NCBI GenBank assembly: GCA_033439255.1
Contig: CM065891.1
Span: 124,001-188,000, forward strand
DNA from: Hericium rajendrae
Taxonomy: Eukaryota > Basidiomycota > Agaricomycetes > Russulales > Hericiaceae
Length of the DNA: 64,000 bases
Direction: 5' to 3'
Shown: positions 1 to 10,364 of the stretch, piece by piece
Layout: each line of letters opens with the position of its first letter
Numbering within the stretch: position 1 is the stretch's first letter
Translations under genes and position numbers: made by a program
The notes under the pieces: model-generated
What the model was told of the DNA's origin: nothing
What the model saw: only the letters and a program-made list of their open reading frames with translations
Databases searched by the model: none

Positions 1-2
1 AA

Positions 3-1793
3 CAGAAATATGCCTTAGGTTTTACTTACGCGAATCTACATAGAAGCTTCTGGAGTTCTGTCGCTGAGGCGAGGCTACGAGCTATTGTCGACGGTGTATC
101 GCCCCGTGGTCTTGCGTCGGAAGAAGCGAGCATTACTCGTCAGCGAATAGACGAAGAAATGGAGTCCGTCTTACGGTCGCTACTGCCCTTCCGACTGGCA
201 AGGAATGAACTCTCTCCGATATCATGCTTACCGCCTGAAGTGCTCTGCAAGGTTTTTGCGCATGCTGCTCTGGCGGATCCGCCCTCGTGGACGCAGGTTC
301 AACGGCAACCTCGTACGGAAATTGGATGGATGAAAGTGACTCACATCTGTCACCACTGGAGAAACGTGGCTCTTGCAGACCCTTCGCTGTGGGCTGATGT
401 CCCGAACATCTCGTTAGCATGGATGAGGGAAATACTCCTACGACTGGCAGGAAAAACCGTACCGATCTGCCTCACAATAGGACACGAACGATCTAAAGCT
501 GCACGTATCTCGGAAATGTTATTGGACCCGCTCAAGGCGTGTTTATCTCACCTGAAAGACATCGTCCTTCTCGGTTGCGATGGAGAAGTATCCTCGGTTT
601 CGCAGTTATTCGGCAAATTACGACCATCCTTGAAGTTGGAGTCTATCCGGATCAGCTTCCAGACTGGCTCATCTCCAATTTGGTTGATCGGTGCCTGTCA
701 TTTTCTACAAGCGACAAATACTCGAACGCTTCATCGGCTTATCATCCACAACTGCGTATTACTTGAAAATTGTCCCCGGTTTCCAAACCTCAGACACTTT
801 GAATTAGTGCAGTCGTCGGCTGACACGAACCGCCCTCGCGGTGCATCGAACGATCGCTGGGTTCTTGATGCCTTATCTCAGATGCCCCGTCTGCAAACAC
901 TTGTCCTCAGAAATACCTCCCTCGAAGATGAAGTTCTTCACGAGGTAAATGCGGCGTCACATCCCCCTCCTCATGTTTCTTTACCCAAGTTACGCACATT
1001 GGATGTGGTATTTGACGGTACGGGATGCCTTGTGGCATTTATGAGCAAGATTTCATTCTCTTCCACCACACGCGTAACGTGCGAAGTCAGAGATGTCAAA
1101 AAATTGGACCACGAACGTTACTTCAACAGAGAGGATAACCCCGTCTTCGAATGGCTGCGCCCTCTTATCAGCGGCGCTGGAATAGCCAAGTCCTGTAAAC
1201 CGCTGCAGAGGATAATGATAACTGTGCCGAACGCAGGACGCACTTTTCTTACTTTCGGTGGTTGGACGACACTCAAGCGAAATGGACCTTCGAAGATTAC
1301 CATTCGTCTTTGCGGACAGGGTAGTCATGTACGAGCCCTCAGGCCTCTCGCTGTTGAAGCCTTCTCTAGAGTGGTCAAAGCCGAAGACGTGCGTTCCTTA
1401 GCAATGCTAGGCTTTTTCGATACAGACATTAAGGCCTACCAAAGCCTGTATAAACAAATGTCCAATGTAACCGAGCTTTCATTCGGGAACAAGCGAAAGC
1501 CTCTTCCATGTCAAATCCAGGCGTTGATTTTCCGAAGCCCGGAGGTTGGCTTGGGCATCTATATGTCAAAATTGCAATGCATTTTTACGAACAAAAATGC
1601 GCTCGAAAGCCACCTGCAAGACCGGGAAGACGAGACACTATTGGATCTGATGAGCTCGATGCTCCAAGACCGTCGGCAGTGTCTGGGATCACCGCTCCCG
1701 AAGCTACAATTGGCAGATTGCGGAGGCGACCGGACTATTGCACAATCATTGAAAGACACTGGATTAGTCTCTGAAATTCAATACTTCGATTAG
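3..1793 (+). CDS. F-box-like protein with leucine-rich C-terminal region, 5' end outside window
   Basis: The frame is open from the left window edge to TAG at 1791-1793. The first internal ATG is at 159, giving 544 codons. The codons before it (residues reading ASITRQRIDEE) resemble the helix that usually precedes the F-box in mushroom proteins, so the true start is probably upstream. The F-box core is near residues 20-90 of the ATG-159 frame: SCLPPEVLCKVFAHAAL, then VTHICHHWRNVALADPSLW. The rest is rich in leucine repeats such as LPKLRTLDVVFDGTG, the usual substrate-binding half. Members of the family bind Skp1 through the F-box and present substrates to an SCF ubiquitin ligase. That role is inferred here. 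No intron is needed within the visible part. Confidence 0.8.
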   Translation, partial: QKYALGFTYANLHRSFWSSVAEARLRAIVDGVSPRGLASEEASITRQRIDEEMESVLRSLLPFRLARNELSPISCLPPEVLCKVFAHAALADPPSWTQVQRQPRTEIGWMKVTHICHHWRNVALADPSLWADVPNISLAWMREILLRLAGKTVPICLTIGHERSKAARISEMLLDPLKACLSHLKDIVLLGCDGEVSSVSQLFGKLRPSLKLESIRISFQTGSSPIWLIGACHFLQATNTRTLHRLIIHNCVLLENCPRFPNLRHFELVQSSADTNRPRGASNDRWVLDALSQMPRLQTLVLRNTSLEDEVLHEVNAASHPPPHVSLPKLRTLDVVFDGTGCLVAFMSKISFSSTTRVTCEVRDVKKLDHERYFNREDNPVFEWLRPLISGAGIAKSCKPLQRIMITVPNAGRTFLTFGGWTTLKRNGPSKITIRLCGQGSHVRALRPLAVEAFSRVVKAEDVRSLAMLGFFDTDIKAYQSLYKQMSNVTELSFGNKRKPLPCQIQALIFRSPEVGLGIYMSKLQCIFTNKNALESHLQDREDETLLDLMSSMLQDRRQCLGSPLPKLQLADCGGDRTIAQSLKDTGLVSEIQYFD

Positions 1794-2099
1794 TAGGTTT
1801 CGATGGGGTTGCAGAGCTTGAACGACGTGAGACGAATGAGTCGAGGACAGAGGATAGGAGTAAATTGATCCATTGAAATTGCGACGGGAGAAAGGTATAC
1901 ATAGTGGCAAACTTGTAGCACTATAGCGCCGGCGCTGCTGGCATAGCTGTAAGATTGAGTGTGCTATCATCATCGCATAGAGCCTTTTTGCAGACGGATT
2001 AAGGACGAGAAACCACACAGTTCGAAATCTGTCAACGCGATACCTCGACTGACTAGCTCCCGACCGTCACGCCTTACGCAGATTGTTATATGTCCAGCT
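1794..2099. other. Intergenic stretch, nothing recognised
   Basis: This lies between the F-box stop and the apparent 3' end of the next minus-strand gene. I see no convincing reading frame, RNA gene or repeat. Confidence 0.5.
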
Positions 2100-3046
2100 T
2101 CACAGATTCCTGCGTGCTTCAAGAGCCGCTTCAGCTTCGCTATCGATCTGAGCAACTTGCCCGGCACGTGGCGTAATGTTACACTTAAAGGGTTGCGGGT
2201 GCATTTACTAGCACCGAACATGCAACAGTAAGCCTCGCACTATCCTGTGTTCAACATTGCTGGTACTCACGATAAGCCCTGCACTGAACTTCTCTGAAGT
2301 GACCACTGCACCTTCTTTTGTTTTGATGTCCAATGAATAGCACAAGTTCGGTACGGCAAGGAACAGTGACTGCACGGCGAGGTGTTACCCGGGCAGACAC
2401 TAAACCGCCAATATAAGCGCTGAGTGGAGAATCGTAGACAATTGTTAGAACTTACCGTCGACCAAAACCGAACTCAACGTTCCCATCAAACATATCTTCC
2501 ACTCCTTCTGGCCTATCGATTCAGCGCCGGGGCTCAAAAAATTTCACATCGTATTTCTGGCCAGACGTCTCCTTACTGATGTATATGGGCATTAATGGTC
2601 CGCAATGATCGAAGGGACGAAGTACTGACCTGAAACCCATCCTGTATCGATTAGCTATGATAATTGCTCCAGCGCATATACGCATCCCTTCGTAGAAATC
2701 ATCTTCCTTTGTTGTGGCCTGATGCGGCACCCCTTCATTTGAGATATGGAATGCTCAGCTCTACCAGTAAAACTTGACCCAATTGACTGATCAAAATGAG
2801 CCATAGCTCATCATCGCATTGTTTTCCTGCAGAGTGCCGTGGGTTTTAGACTCGACTTACACAAGATGTAAATGCCCTAAGAGCGGTAACGCCTTCGGGC
2901 CCAGTGGGAGGTCCCATCGGTTCAATTTCCAATACACCGATGCACCGATGCATCAGTGACAAAATCACTAGAAGTATCGCGACTACCGCCCCGGTCAGTT
3001 CTCGAATGCAAAATTGAACCTTGTCGAAGAGGATCATCGTCTTCAA
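2100..3046 (-). CDS. Possible multi-exon gene of unknown function
   Basis: Several minus-strand pieces look like coding exons joined by small introns, but I do not recognise the product. Reading 5' to 3' there is a hydrophobic piece (VVAILLVILSLMHRCIGV, a possible membrane segment, about 2945-3000), then LEIEPMGPPTGPEG. Next come a piece near 2640-2725 containing KEDDFYEGMRICAGA, one near 2460-2510 containing EDMFDGNVEFGFG, and one at about 2285-2385 containing AVPNLCYSLDIKTKEG followed by a good donor (GTGAGT). The last piece ends in SEAEAALEARRNL and a stop at 2100-2102. The exon joins are not all resolved, and one join needs an intron to skip a TGA. It could equally be a decayed gene. Confidence 0.35.
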
Positions 3047-3442
3047 GAAAGCCGTCGAAGCTCGTCAGAAAGTGATCAAAGATGTCAATTGCTACTCCGA
3101 GCAGACCTACGGCGGAAGATAGTCGTAGTCGATTGCCATGTACGTTCTTGTACGACGTACGAACGTACGGCGACGGATGGAAGGTGGAACTTGGAAGGAA
3201 GGATTGAACTTGAAACCAGTGACTTCTATGCCGTCGGCGGTGGTTGCGGCCCGGCCGACTCCGAACAGCCTGCAACGTCGGCTAGCGAATTCAAGAAAGC
3301 GGCTTGTCTAACTCTTCGAGCTTACTATGGACAGTTCAACCTCCCTCCCTATCGTACATGGCCAGACATCGAAGAAAACGGCTTCTGCATTTGAAGATAG
3401 TAAATTTACAGGCTCAGGGAGTTTCTAGTCTCACCTGTCGTC
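3047..3442. other. Intergenic; target region of the MULE insertion
   Basis: No coding region is recognised. An 8-bp inverted repeat (GTACGTTC at 3140-3147, GAACGTAC at 3161-3168) is the only local structure seen. The right part runs directly into the MULE target duplication, and before the insertion it would have been continuous with the sequence right of 8446. Confidence 0.5.
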
Positions 3443-3452
3443 CATACACACG
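3443..3452. repeat. Left 10-bp target site duplication of the MULE
   Basis: CATACACACG, identical to 8446-8455 just outside the right end. Confidence 0.8.
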
Positions 3453-3569
3453 GAGGACCAACGAAATGCGACACAGACACACTCGTGCCTGACAGCCACA
3501 ACCACACTCAACTGCGACACAGTCAAAATTCTGCGACACAGTGGTGCATCAGCGACACAGTCGCTTCCT
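3453..3569. repeat. Left terminal inverted repeat of the MULE
   Basis: It starts AGGACCAACGAAATGCGACA and matches the reverse complement of 8328-8445 at most positions. It contains four copies of GCGACACAG (near 3468, 3513, 3531 and 3553), the last within the palindrome-like GCGACACAGTCGC. These are natural candidates for transposase binding sites. A fifth, inverted copy lies at about 3646-3660, just inside the repeat. Confidence 0.8.
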
Positions 3570-3759
3570 GCTCTCGGGAGAGTTTCGGGAAGTGTCGGAA
3601 GAGTAGATCACATGCAGTAGCCCAAACAACGCGTCAATAACGCGTCTGCGACTGTGTCGCGCTTTCATTTTCGGTGATTTACCCAGAATTTTGTATGAAA
3701 TACATAGAAAATAAGCGAATAATGTTATTCTCCTGACCACCACGTCAACGTCGTCCACG

Positions 3760-6700
3760 ATGTCTGCCAGGCATGGTGCGGGCCTCTCCGAGGAAGACCG
3801 AGACTTTCTGGATACTGTGCCCAATGGTCTGCTTAGAGAGTACCGTGAAATGGTGAGTTCATCATCCTCTAAGTCATTGAACACAGCTGAGCATCACAGC
3901 ATCTTCCATCATCATTTGTCGAGTCAAACCCAAATGCCTTCATAGGTACTGATTGGATTAAAGTTCCACATCTTCGAGCATGGATTCAAGCACGAGGAAA
4001 TTCTCGAGAATCACCTTTCATCATTGATTCTGCACCTTCTACGCCAACACGTCATCGCTATGGATCGAAGATTCCGCAGACTCCAATTAAACGCGAACAT
4101 GAAGAGCACGGCACAATCTCCATCTCGACTCCAATTCAGCATCGAAGCACTTCGCGGACCCCGGGCCAGTCAGAATCAAGCACGAGAGTCTTGATGACAA
4201 TATTCTTGATCTCACTGTGTCACCAGCGCATTCACCTACTCGCGTCCGAGTTCATCATCAGTCAGGATGCGAGATCCTTGAGATCTTGGAGTCCGATGAA
4301 GAAGACAGTAATGATTTTTTGCCGGTCATCAATCCTGCCGTCGGGCACGATAGTGAGTCAGATGTAGCTTTGCATCAGGGTCACATTCAAACATCTGATG
4401 GCTCTTCTATAGATTCTGATTCCGAAGTCAGCAAGTCATCGGGTGAACTAGAGATATCAGATACAGATTGGGGCGAGGATGGAATCCAGTCTCATGTCAT
4501 GCGCGCGGAGATCAGGGTAACACGGCAAGTCATGGTGGAGCGCATTGAGTACTTGACAGATCTTCCATCCTGCTGGCCAGTTCCAAGAGTTCCAACGGCA
4601 TATATTGTTGATTTAAGTGATCCGAAGTTCCGCATCGTCGAGTCAGATGGAAAATTACTCACTCCTGATGCGTTGATTAAGAATAAGGTATGCTACTACT
4701 TTTCATCTACATGTCCAAGCCCGATCTAATTTTTTGTTATACAGGATCAGGATTCATGGAGAGGTGGCACAGGAACGGGCGATACAAAAGTTAATGTCTT
4801 AATATTTGGTTCAGAGCCTGTCATTTGCCGCCGCTCTCGATTGCGATGCCGTGGTAGCTTCGCATGTGCGCAAGTTGACCCAAAGTTGATGAAAGTTGAA
4901 CGCTGGGAACTTGATCCGAGCAGCCGAGACGCAATTGTCGCAGCGCAGATTGAGTCACGTCAGCAAGAAGGACGTACAGCGGCACAAAGAGCACAGGCGT
5001 ACGTGTATCTTGTCACTCATGGACTGATTGTTCATCACTAAATTACTGTACATCTCTCCGCTATAGGTTCTGGCAACTTATTCGTTCAGGGAAGTGTGAA
5101 GCAGTCTCCGAAGATGGTGCGCGGCGCTGCTCGGGTGTGCCAAAGATGATACCATTCACACAGGTACGTTAAGCCGATGTGACATCTGAGTGAAGATCTA
5201 ACTTGCCTGTATCTAGAGCACTTCACGCCGTGGTAAGGACTATTTTATCGGATGCTCAGGTTGGACAAGCCGGTGGAGGGATGGACATTACAGTCGCACA
5301 ATCCCAGACTCGATCGATGAGAATCTACTTGTTGAGTTGTTCTGTAACGGCGCGTTCTCAGATACAAGTGTTGTGGGAGATGCAGAGGAGGGGAGGTGTA
5401 GCCGAATCATACCTGCTCATATCGGATTGAAAGTTAAGGCCTGTGGTACGTTGCGCTATAGCGAATACTCAACGAGGTCAGCCACTAAATTTTTCAAAGC
5501 ATATATGCATACAGATAGTGCTGGCCGACCGCTTTCGAGTCCGATCGTGCATCATCCTTGTCCAGCAGAGCGCACCATATTTGTTCCTGTTGAAGAGGGA
5601 TCATATCAGGCCGTCGTCGTTCCAGACCATGAGATCCCGCATAACCACCCAATGCCGATGATGGTCAAGGCATCGTACGACATGAAGGAAAAGTATCGAA
5701 CATCAATCAGGGCGCATGGCGTTGTTGGGTCGACGGTTCGCACAGTTGACAATGGTGAGAAACCTCTGTACTAATTTGTGATTCATCGAATTCGAGTTAA
5801 CGCCTGCTCAAACGCCGTCATGCTCATCCTCTCGTCAACTCGAATCATGCAGCCCCGAGTACCAAGCTCATATTCAATGGGAAGACACCCGCACTCGCGC
5901 ATCCTGCCATGCAGCAAAACCGGTTGAAGCGTGAACTGATCCGGAAAGAAAAGCTTCATGATAATCCCGCTGGATTGGGCATGCTTGGTGCGTAGATTTT
6001 TTGCTATCGGTTTATCCTCTACTGAGGTCAATGCATGGTACAGGTGTTCATTTCGAATACATAAAGGATCAAGGAAGGCCCCAGGACCAGCGCTACATAC
6101 ACTACCTTGTGTCGAAACCTGACGGCGGCGTTCTCATCCTCACGTTCAACCCTTTCCTTGCCTCCCTCATTCATCGGGCCGAGACTATCCATGTCGATAC
6201 CACCTTCAAGCGTGCCGTCGGAGATCTCAATGAGTGGGAAATTGTTATTTGGTATGCAGCCATCAATAAAAGTACGTTGCAATAGCCTTTCCCAACTCTC
6301 TGTCCGTGCTCAAGCGCATGCCAATTATGTAGCGGTTACTATTGGCCGGGTATATACGAATCGTGCCGACCGTGCCCATTATAAAGCTCTATTCGATAAG
6401 GTTCAAGAGGTCATCCTTGACCTGACAGGACGACCACTCCGCTTCAAACGACTCTCGCGTGGTGGCACTCTGTTGTCCATGAATGTCGACATGGAGGCAG
6501 CGCAGGTTCTTGGCGCTGGCGACTCGTTCCTTTCGACGAACGAGCCTGACTACAGTGGGATCACTACTCGTGAGCCAGAAGAGCTTGTGCAGTACTTCGT
6601 GAAACTGTGCTACGCTCACGTTAAAAGGTACGTTCAAATATGTTAGTTTTCACGGCGTTGGCTTACCGGACGTGAATTTAAACAGAGCGATTCACGACTT

Positions 6701-8150
6701 TAAATCACTCGTGACTCAGGCAGACTACAGGCGACTTATGGATTTTCCATATATCCAGTCGGAAGAAGAGCTACAAGCATTTCAACAATTTGTACGTGAT
6801 TTGGGCATCAAAAAGATACAAGGTACGTCTATCATAGCATTTCTAAAATAACTTGTTCATCAAGTCTCTTATTCTAGATTGGTGGGAACATAAACTTCAG
6901 CACCGCTGGATTCTTCCAGCAATCATGAAGCTTCGGACGCGCATCAACCATGATGACTGGGACGCAACACCGTCAACGACTAATGTGGGTGAGAGTCAGC
7001 ATCACTGGACAAATCAACATACCGGAACGAGCCTCTCGCTACTTGAAGCTATTCTTTCGTAGGTGATATTATCTGTAGAGTCATGCTCGACACTAATTGT
7101 TTGATTAATCCAGGGCTAGGACTCTTGATGAGAAAGTAGCTGCTGAAATACAAGCTAGCTTGAAGGCGGCACCCTCACAAACTCGCAGAACGAGTTTTAC
7201 CATCGCCTGGTGCGCAGCGTCAAACGGCAGACAACGTCAGCGCAGAAGTCACGGCACGCAGCAAAGCAGAACGACAAGCTTGCACAACTTCGCGAACAGA
7301 TTGAAGATGAAAAAGAGGCTCGGAAGGTGTCATTACAGCGCCAGAAGACCCTTCAAGAGCAACTTGGGGCTTCGCAGGGCAAGCCCAGGTCAAAGCGCAC
7401 ATCCCGAACGGTCCAGCGCACAGCCACGAAAGCAAACAACGAAACGACATTCAATGCTGTAAGCTCGTCTGGTCGTGTCGAGAGCCCCTTGAAAGGGAAG
7501 GCGAAGGCTCGTCGGAATGCTTCGAGCCCATACCCCCGTACTAGTGAGACGCTCTATGTTACTTACTCTTTTAAATCCCTTACTGAAGTCACCCGGCACC
7601 CATTGTACAGCTGCGCCATCGCTAATTGAAGGCCCGAGTACCAAGGCCCGATCAGCAAGTGCTGTTGCAAGGCCGCAAGACCGCATTTCGCCTGATGCGC
7701 CCCTCCTAGGTGGCACCGCAGTGCTCGGCACTCTCGGCGAATCGTGTTCGACGGCGGCGGAAAGCGTTCCAGGTCCCGCATTGGGTGGTTCACTTGATGA
7801 CTCGTATGAGTGCGTCGTACCATTGATCATCTCATTGCTCTACTCTAATCTGAGAGGTCGTTATCTCTGTCAGAATGGATTGTGATCCAGGGCCCCTTGC
7901 ATTTCAGTACGAGGACAACCAAGTACTCGATGCACATAACAACTTTGACCCTCGAGCACTCGACAATGGTACCCATGACTTTGACTTTGCTATAGATTTC
8001 CCAGACATCCCCCCCTTTCAAGTTCCCGGTGCCGCGGAGCCACAGCTAGGCCATCATGACTTCACTGGAAACACACTTTCGGACGACTTACGCGACTTTG
8101 CTATCATGGATAGTTTCTTAGATCACACCGGCGGACGTGACTTTTTCTAA
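3760..8150 (+). pseudogene. MULE transposase gene, 14 exons, two one-base frameshifts
   Basis: Exons by frame and splice sites: 3760-3852, 3900-4687, 4745-4998, 5067-5163, 5217-5445, 5500-5754, 5853-5987, 6044-6271, 6333-6627, 6686-6822, 6878-7058, 7114-7543, 7611-7809, 7874-8150. The product would be about 1,100 residues: an N-terminal half with a Cys-rich zinc-binding region and a PHNHPMP motif, then an RNase-H-like core with HVDTTFKRAVGDLNEWE (first catalytic Asp), NVDMEAAQVLGAG and GESQHHWTN. It ends with a coiled-coil-like Lys/Glu/Gln segment and an acidic tail. I recognise this as a widespread mushroom transposase family. The frame jumps by one base near 4155-4165 and again near 7166. 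Both fit single-base losses in G/C or A runs, so either the copy is dead or the assembly has homopolymer errors. All splice junctions are otherwise clean. Confidence 0.75.
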
Positions 8151-8327
8151 GTTTGGACTTCTACCCATTTCTTGTTTCGACTCACGTTCTCCAGTTCACG
8201 CATTCCTATTATCTTTTAATCTACAGTTCTCGTCTATAATTCCTTTCGTAGTCTACAGTGCCCCGCTAACCGCGTAATGTCAACATCATCATCGTGACTT
8301 ACTTGATCCCGAGTCTGCCCGACCGAA

Positions 8328-8445
8328 TTCCAAGCGACTGTGTCGCAGATCGCACCACTGTGTCGCAGAAGTTTGACTGTGTCGCGGTTGAGTGTGGGTG
8401 TGGCTGTCAGGTACGAGTGTGACTGTGTCGCGTTATGTTAGTCCT
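8328..8445. repeat. Right terminal inverted repeat of the MULE
   Basis: This is the mirror copy of 3453-3569, with the same four GCGACACAG units in inverted order, ending in GTCCT at 8445. Differences from the left copy are scattered substitutions and one small length difference near the inner end. Confidence 0.8.
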
Positions 8446-8455
8446 CATACACACG
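8446..8455. repeat. Right 10-bp target site duplication of the MULE
   Basis: CATACACACG, identical to 3443-3452. Confidence 0.8.
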
Positions 8456-8554
8456 CAGCAACGAATCCACACAGTTCGGCCATCTGGTTCTCTGCCCGCC
8501 GTCTCGTCCGTCCAAAGTTCGAGGCTGTTTACTCGCGAAAAAATCGCCCCGCCG

Positions 8555-10156
8555 ATGTCCTGCATCTCTGTTGAAGAGTCTATAGCGCCAGGACACAAGA
8601 CCCACTCGTACAGACTTGCTTCTTTCGTGCGGGCTCATTTCACCTCTGTCGCACCTTCGCCTGGATCTACCTGGATCACGCCGCCTTCTGAGACTCTGGG
8701 AAAAGCAGGGGCACATCCCCACAGATCTCTGGGCCCTGCGTCTCGCGTTTATCCGAGTTCTCTGAGATACATGTTCTACGTGTACTGCTGCGTCAGTCTC
8801 GTCTTCTTTTCTGCTTCGCTTTACCGCGCTGGCGCCGCTCTACAGTCTCCGATGCTACTGGATGCAGCAATTGCACATTCTGAAACGTCTTATCTGGATT
8901 CTCTTTCGGTTGATGCAAGAATGGCCAGGCTTTCTGCGATCAGGCCGCTGCCCGTCTCCTTTGAGCCAAATTTCTTCCATTTGCGTCCTGCTTCCCTTGT
9001 TGCTGGCCTTCTTGAACGCTTAGACACTGTGACGGCGTGTTTATGGATTCAAGATGACGCACTGGATTCGCACTTACTGACGACCTGGATGCGACGATGG
9101 CCAGGTATGAACTCGTCCTGCGTTACCCTTCGTTCCGAGCTTTGGTTTATACTCATCTTTGAATCACAGGTCCGATATCTATGGTGGTAACGACCACGAG
9201 CATTCCTCGTGCTATCAAATCCGCAATTCTGGCCAAGCTGAATGGAACCTTCGCCGCCTCTTCATCGCCGAAATCGGATGCGATGCCGAACACGACAACA
9301 ATCAAGCCATCTGGATTTCTTGACATCTCTGTTCACCTGCTCGTGCTCCATCCGAACACGCCCCCTTCACCAAATGCCTTCCTCAATCTAGCCCGCCTTT
9401 TTGCTCGCACTTCGCATGTCTTTCTGGTGCCGAGCTTCTCTTCTTCCATCCCGGATCCGGAAAGCCTTGCGCCATCTTTACCATCAGCACCGGCGATCAC
9501 TCTCAGCAGGAACGACACCGTACTTCCGTTCCTACCATGGATCCACGCACTTGGCCCATCTGGTAGAGCGCATACGGCGCTGCCATATCCACCGCTCTCG
9601 CCCATCCTTCTTCCGCGTGACTACCCGACCTGGTGCACGGAACGCTTCACGTCGTTCCCGCTCTCACGGAGTGCGGATAAAGGAGGCGCAGATCTGAGGG
9701 CGGAAGACAGTGACGACCTGGCTCGCGCCGCGGACTGGGATCACTGCCTCTTCCAGTTCTGGCTCGATTCTTTCGGCGCGATGGACGTTCTGCCGGCTCT
9801 GGCGATACCTGCTCAAGGACAGACCGCACTGCAGAGACCGGTCCGTGGACCGCTCTCGGTGAGCTTGTTCCATCTACGCACAACCTACCATCTTGAGGCT
9901 AACTCTATTCCAGAGTACAGAAATCATCCATCACCGGCTTGCCACCCGCTTCCGCGGCGAGGCGTGCGTGCTTGCCCTCAAGCGACTTGAGGCTCTCGCG
10001 GCGGCTTCCTCAAACGCGGTGGTGGATGATATTGAGCTACGTGCCGCGAAGAGGGAAAAGGTAGCGAGGCGGGGCGGTATCAATGGTGGTTCAGTTGATG
10101 TCGGAAATGTAAGGTGGTTGAAACGGGTTTGTCGCGAATGGGTGAATGCATCATGA
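8555..10156 (+). CDS. Putative type II membrane glycosyltransferase (LARGE-like family)
   Basis: There are three exons: 8555-9104, 9170-9858 and 9914-10156 (TGA). The start at 8555 is chosen because it precedes a single hydrophobic anchor (YMFYVYCCVSLVFFSASLY, about 70 residues in), giving a short cytosolic tail and a Golgi-type luminal domain. An earlier in-frame ATG at 8435 lies inside the MULE inverted repeat. The luminal part has the strand order of a LARGE/GT49-type domain (VTACLWIQDD, GPISMVVTTT, VHLLVLHPN, AFLNLARLFARTSHVFLV). The DxD metal site expected after the last strand is not visible (VPSFSSSIP instead), so activity is uncertain. A WCTER segment and a basic C-terminus follow. 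Its promoter now borders the MULE. Confidence 0.6.
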
Positions 10157-10364
10157 CCATTATGAAATTCAGCACTCGATTGAGTAATGGACTCTACGGT
10201 TTCATTGATCGGTCCCTCCATTCTATCCGTGTTGTCGAGTTCTGCAGTGGTGTTCTTCATATCGATGAGCGTCAGCTGTCCGCCCCGTAGGCCTCTAATA
10301 GACTGGTACTTAACAATTTTCTCGAACACAATCACGGATGAATCAAGTATTTCTCTATATGCAA

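Larger units (their letters stand above)
3453..8445 (+). mobile_element. Mutator-like (MULE-type) DNA transposon, complete with both ends
   Basis: The element is about 5.0 kb. It has long imperfect terminal inverted repeats of about 115 bp (3453-3569 and 8328-8445) and is flanked by the 10-bp direct repeat CATACACACG (3443-3452 and 8446-8455). Long inverted repeats plus a 9-11 bp target duplication are the hallmark of Mutator-like elements. One extra G separates the left duplication from the repeat start AGGAC. The interior holds a single 14-exon transposase gene on the plus strand. Two one-base frameshifts suggest this copy can no longer make the full protein. It lies in the upstream region of the gene starting at 8555. 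Confidence 0.8.

Noticed and set aside
2880-2960. tRNA-like words (GGTTCAATTTCC) near 2929
   Set aside because: No acceptor stem, D-arm or anticodon arm can be paired around it; more likely part of the minus-strand gene.
3140-3168. 8-bp inverted repeat GTACGTTC/GAACGTAC as an operator or element end
   Set aside because: Isolated, with no associated gene start or duplication; may be chance.
3853-3945. A longer first intron in the MULE gene ending at 3945
   Set aside because: It breaks the frame; the 47-bp intron 3853-3899 keeps the frame into GTDWIKVPHLRAW.
3453-8445. Assignment of this element to the KDZ (Kyakuja-Dileera-Zisupton) group
   Set aside because: The 10-bp duplication, long inverted repeats and DTTFKR-type core fit a Mutator-like element better, and the KDZ cysteine-cluster motifs were not seen.
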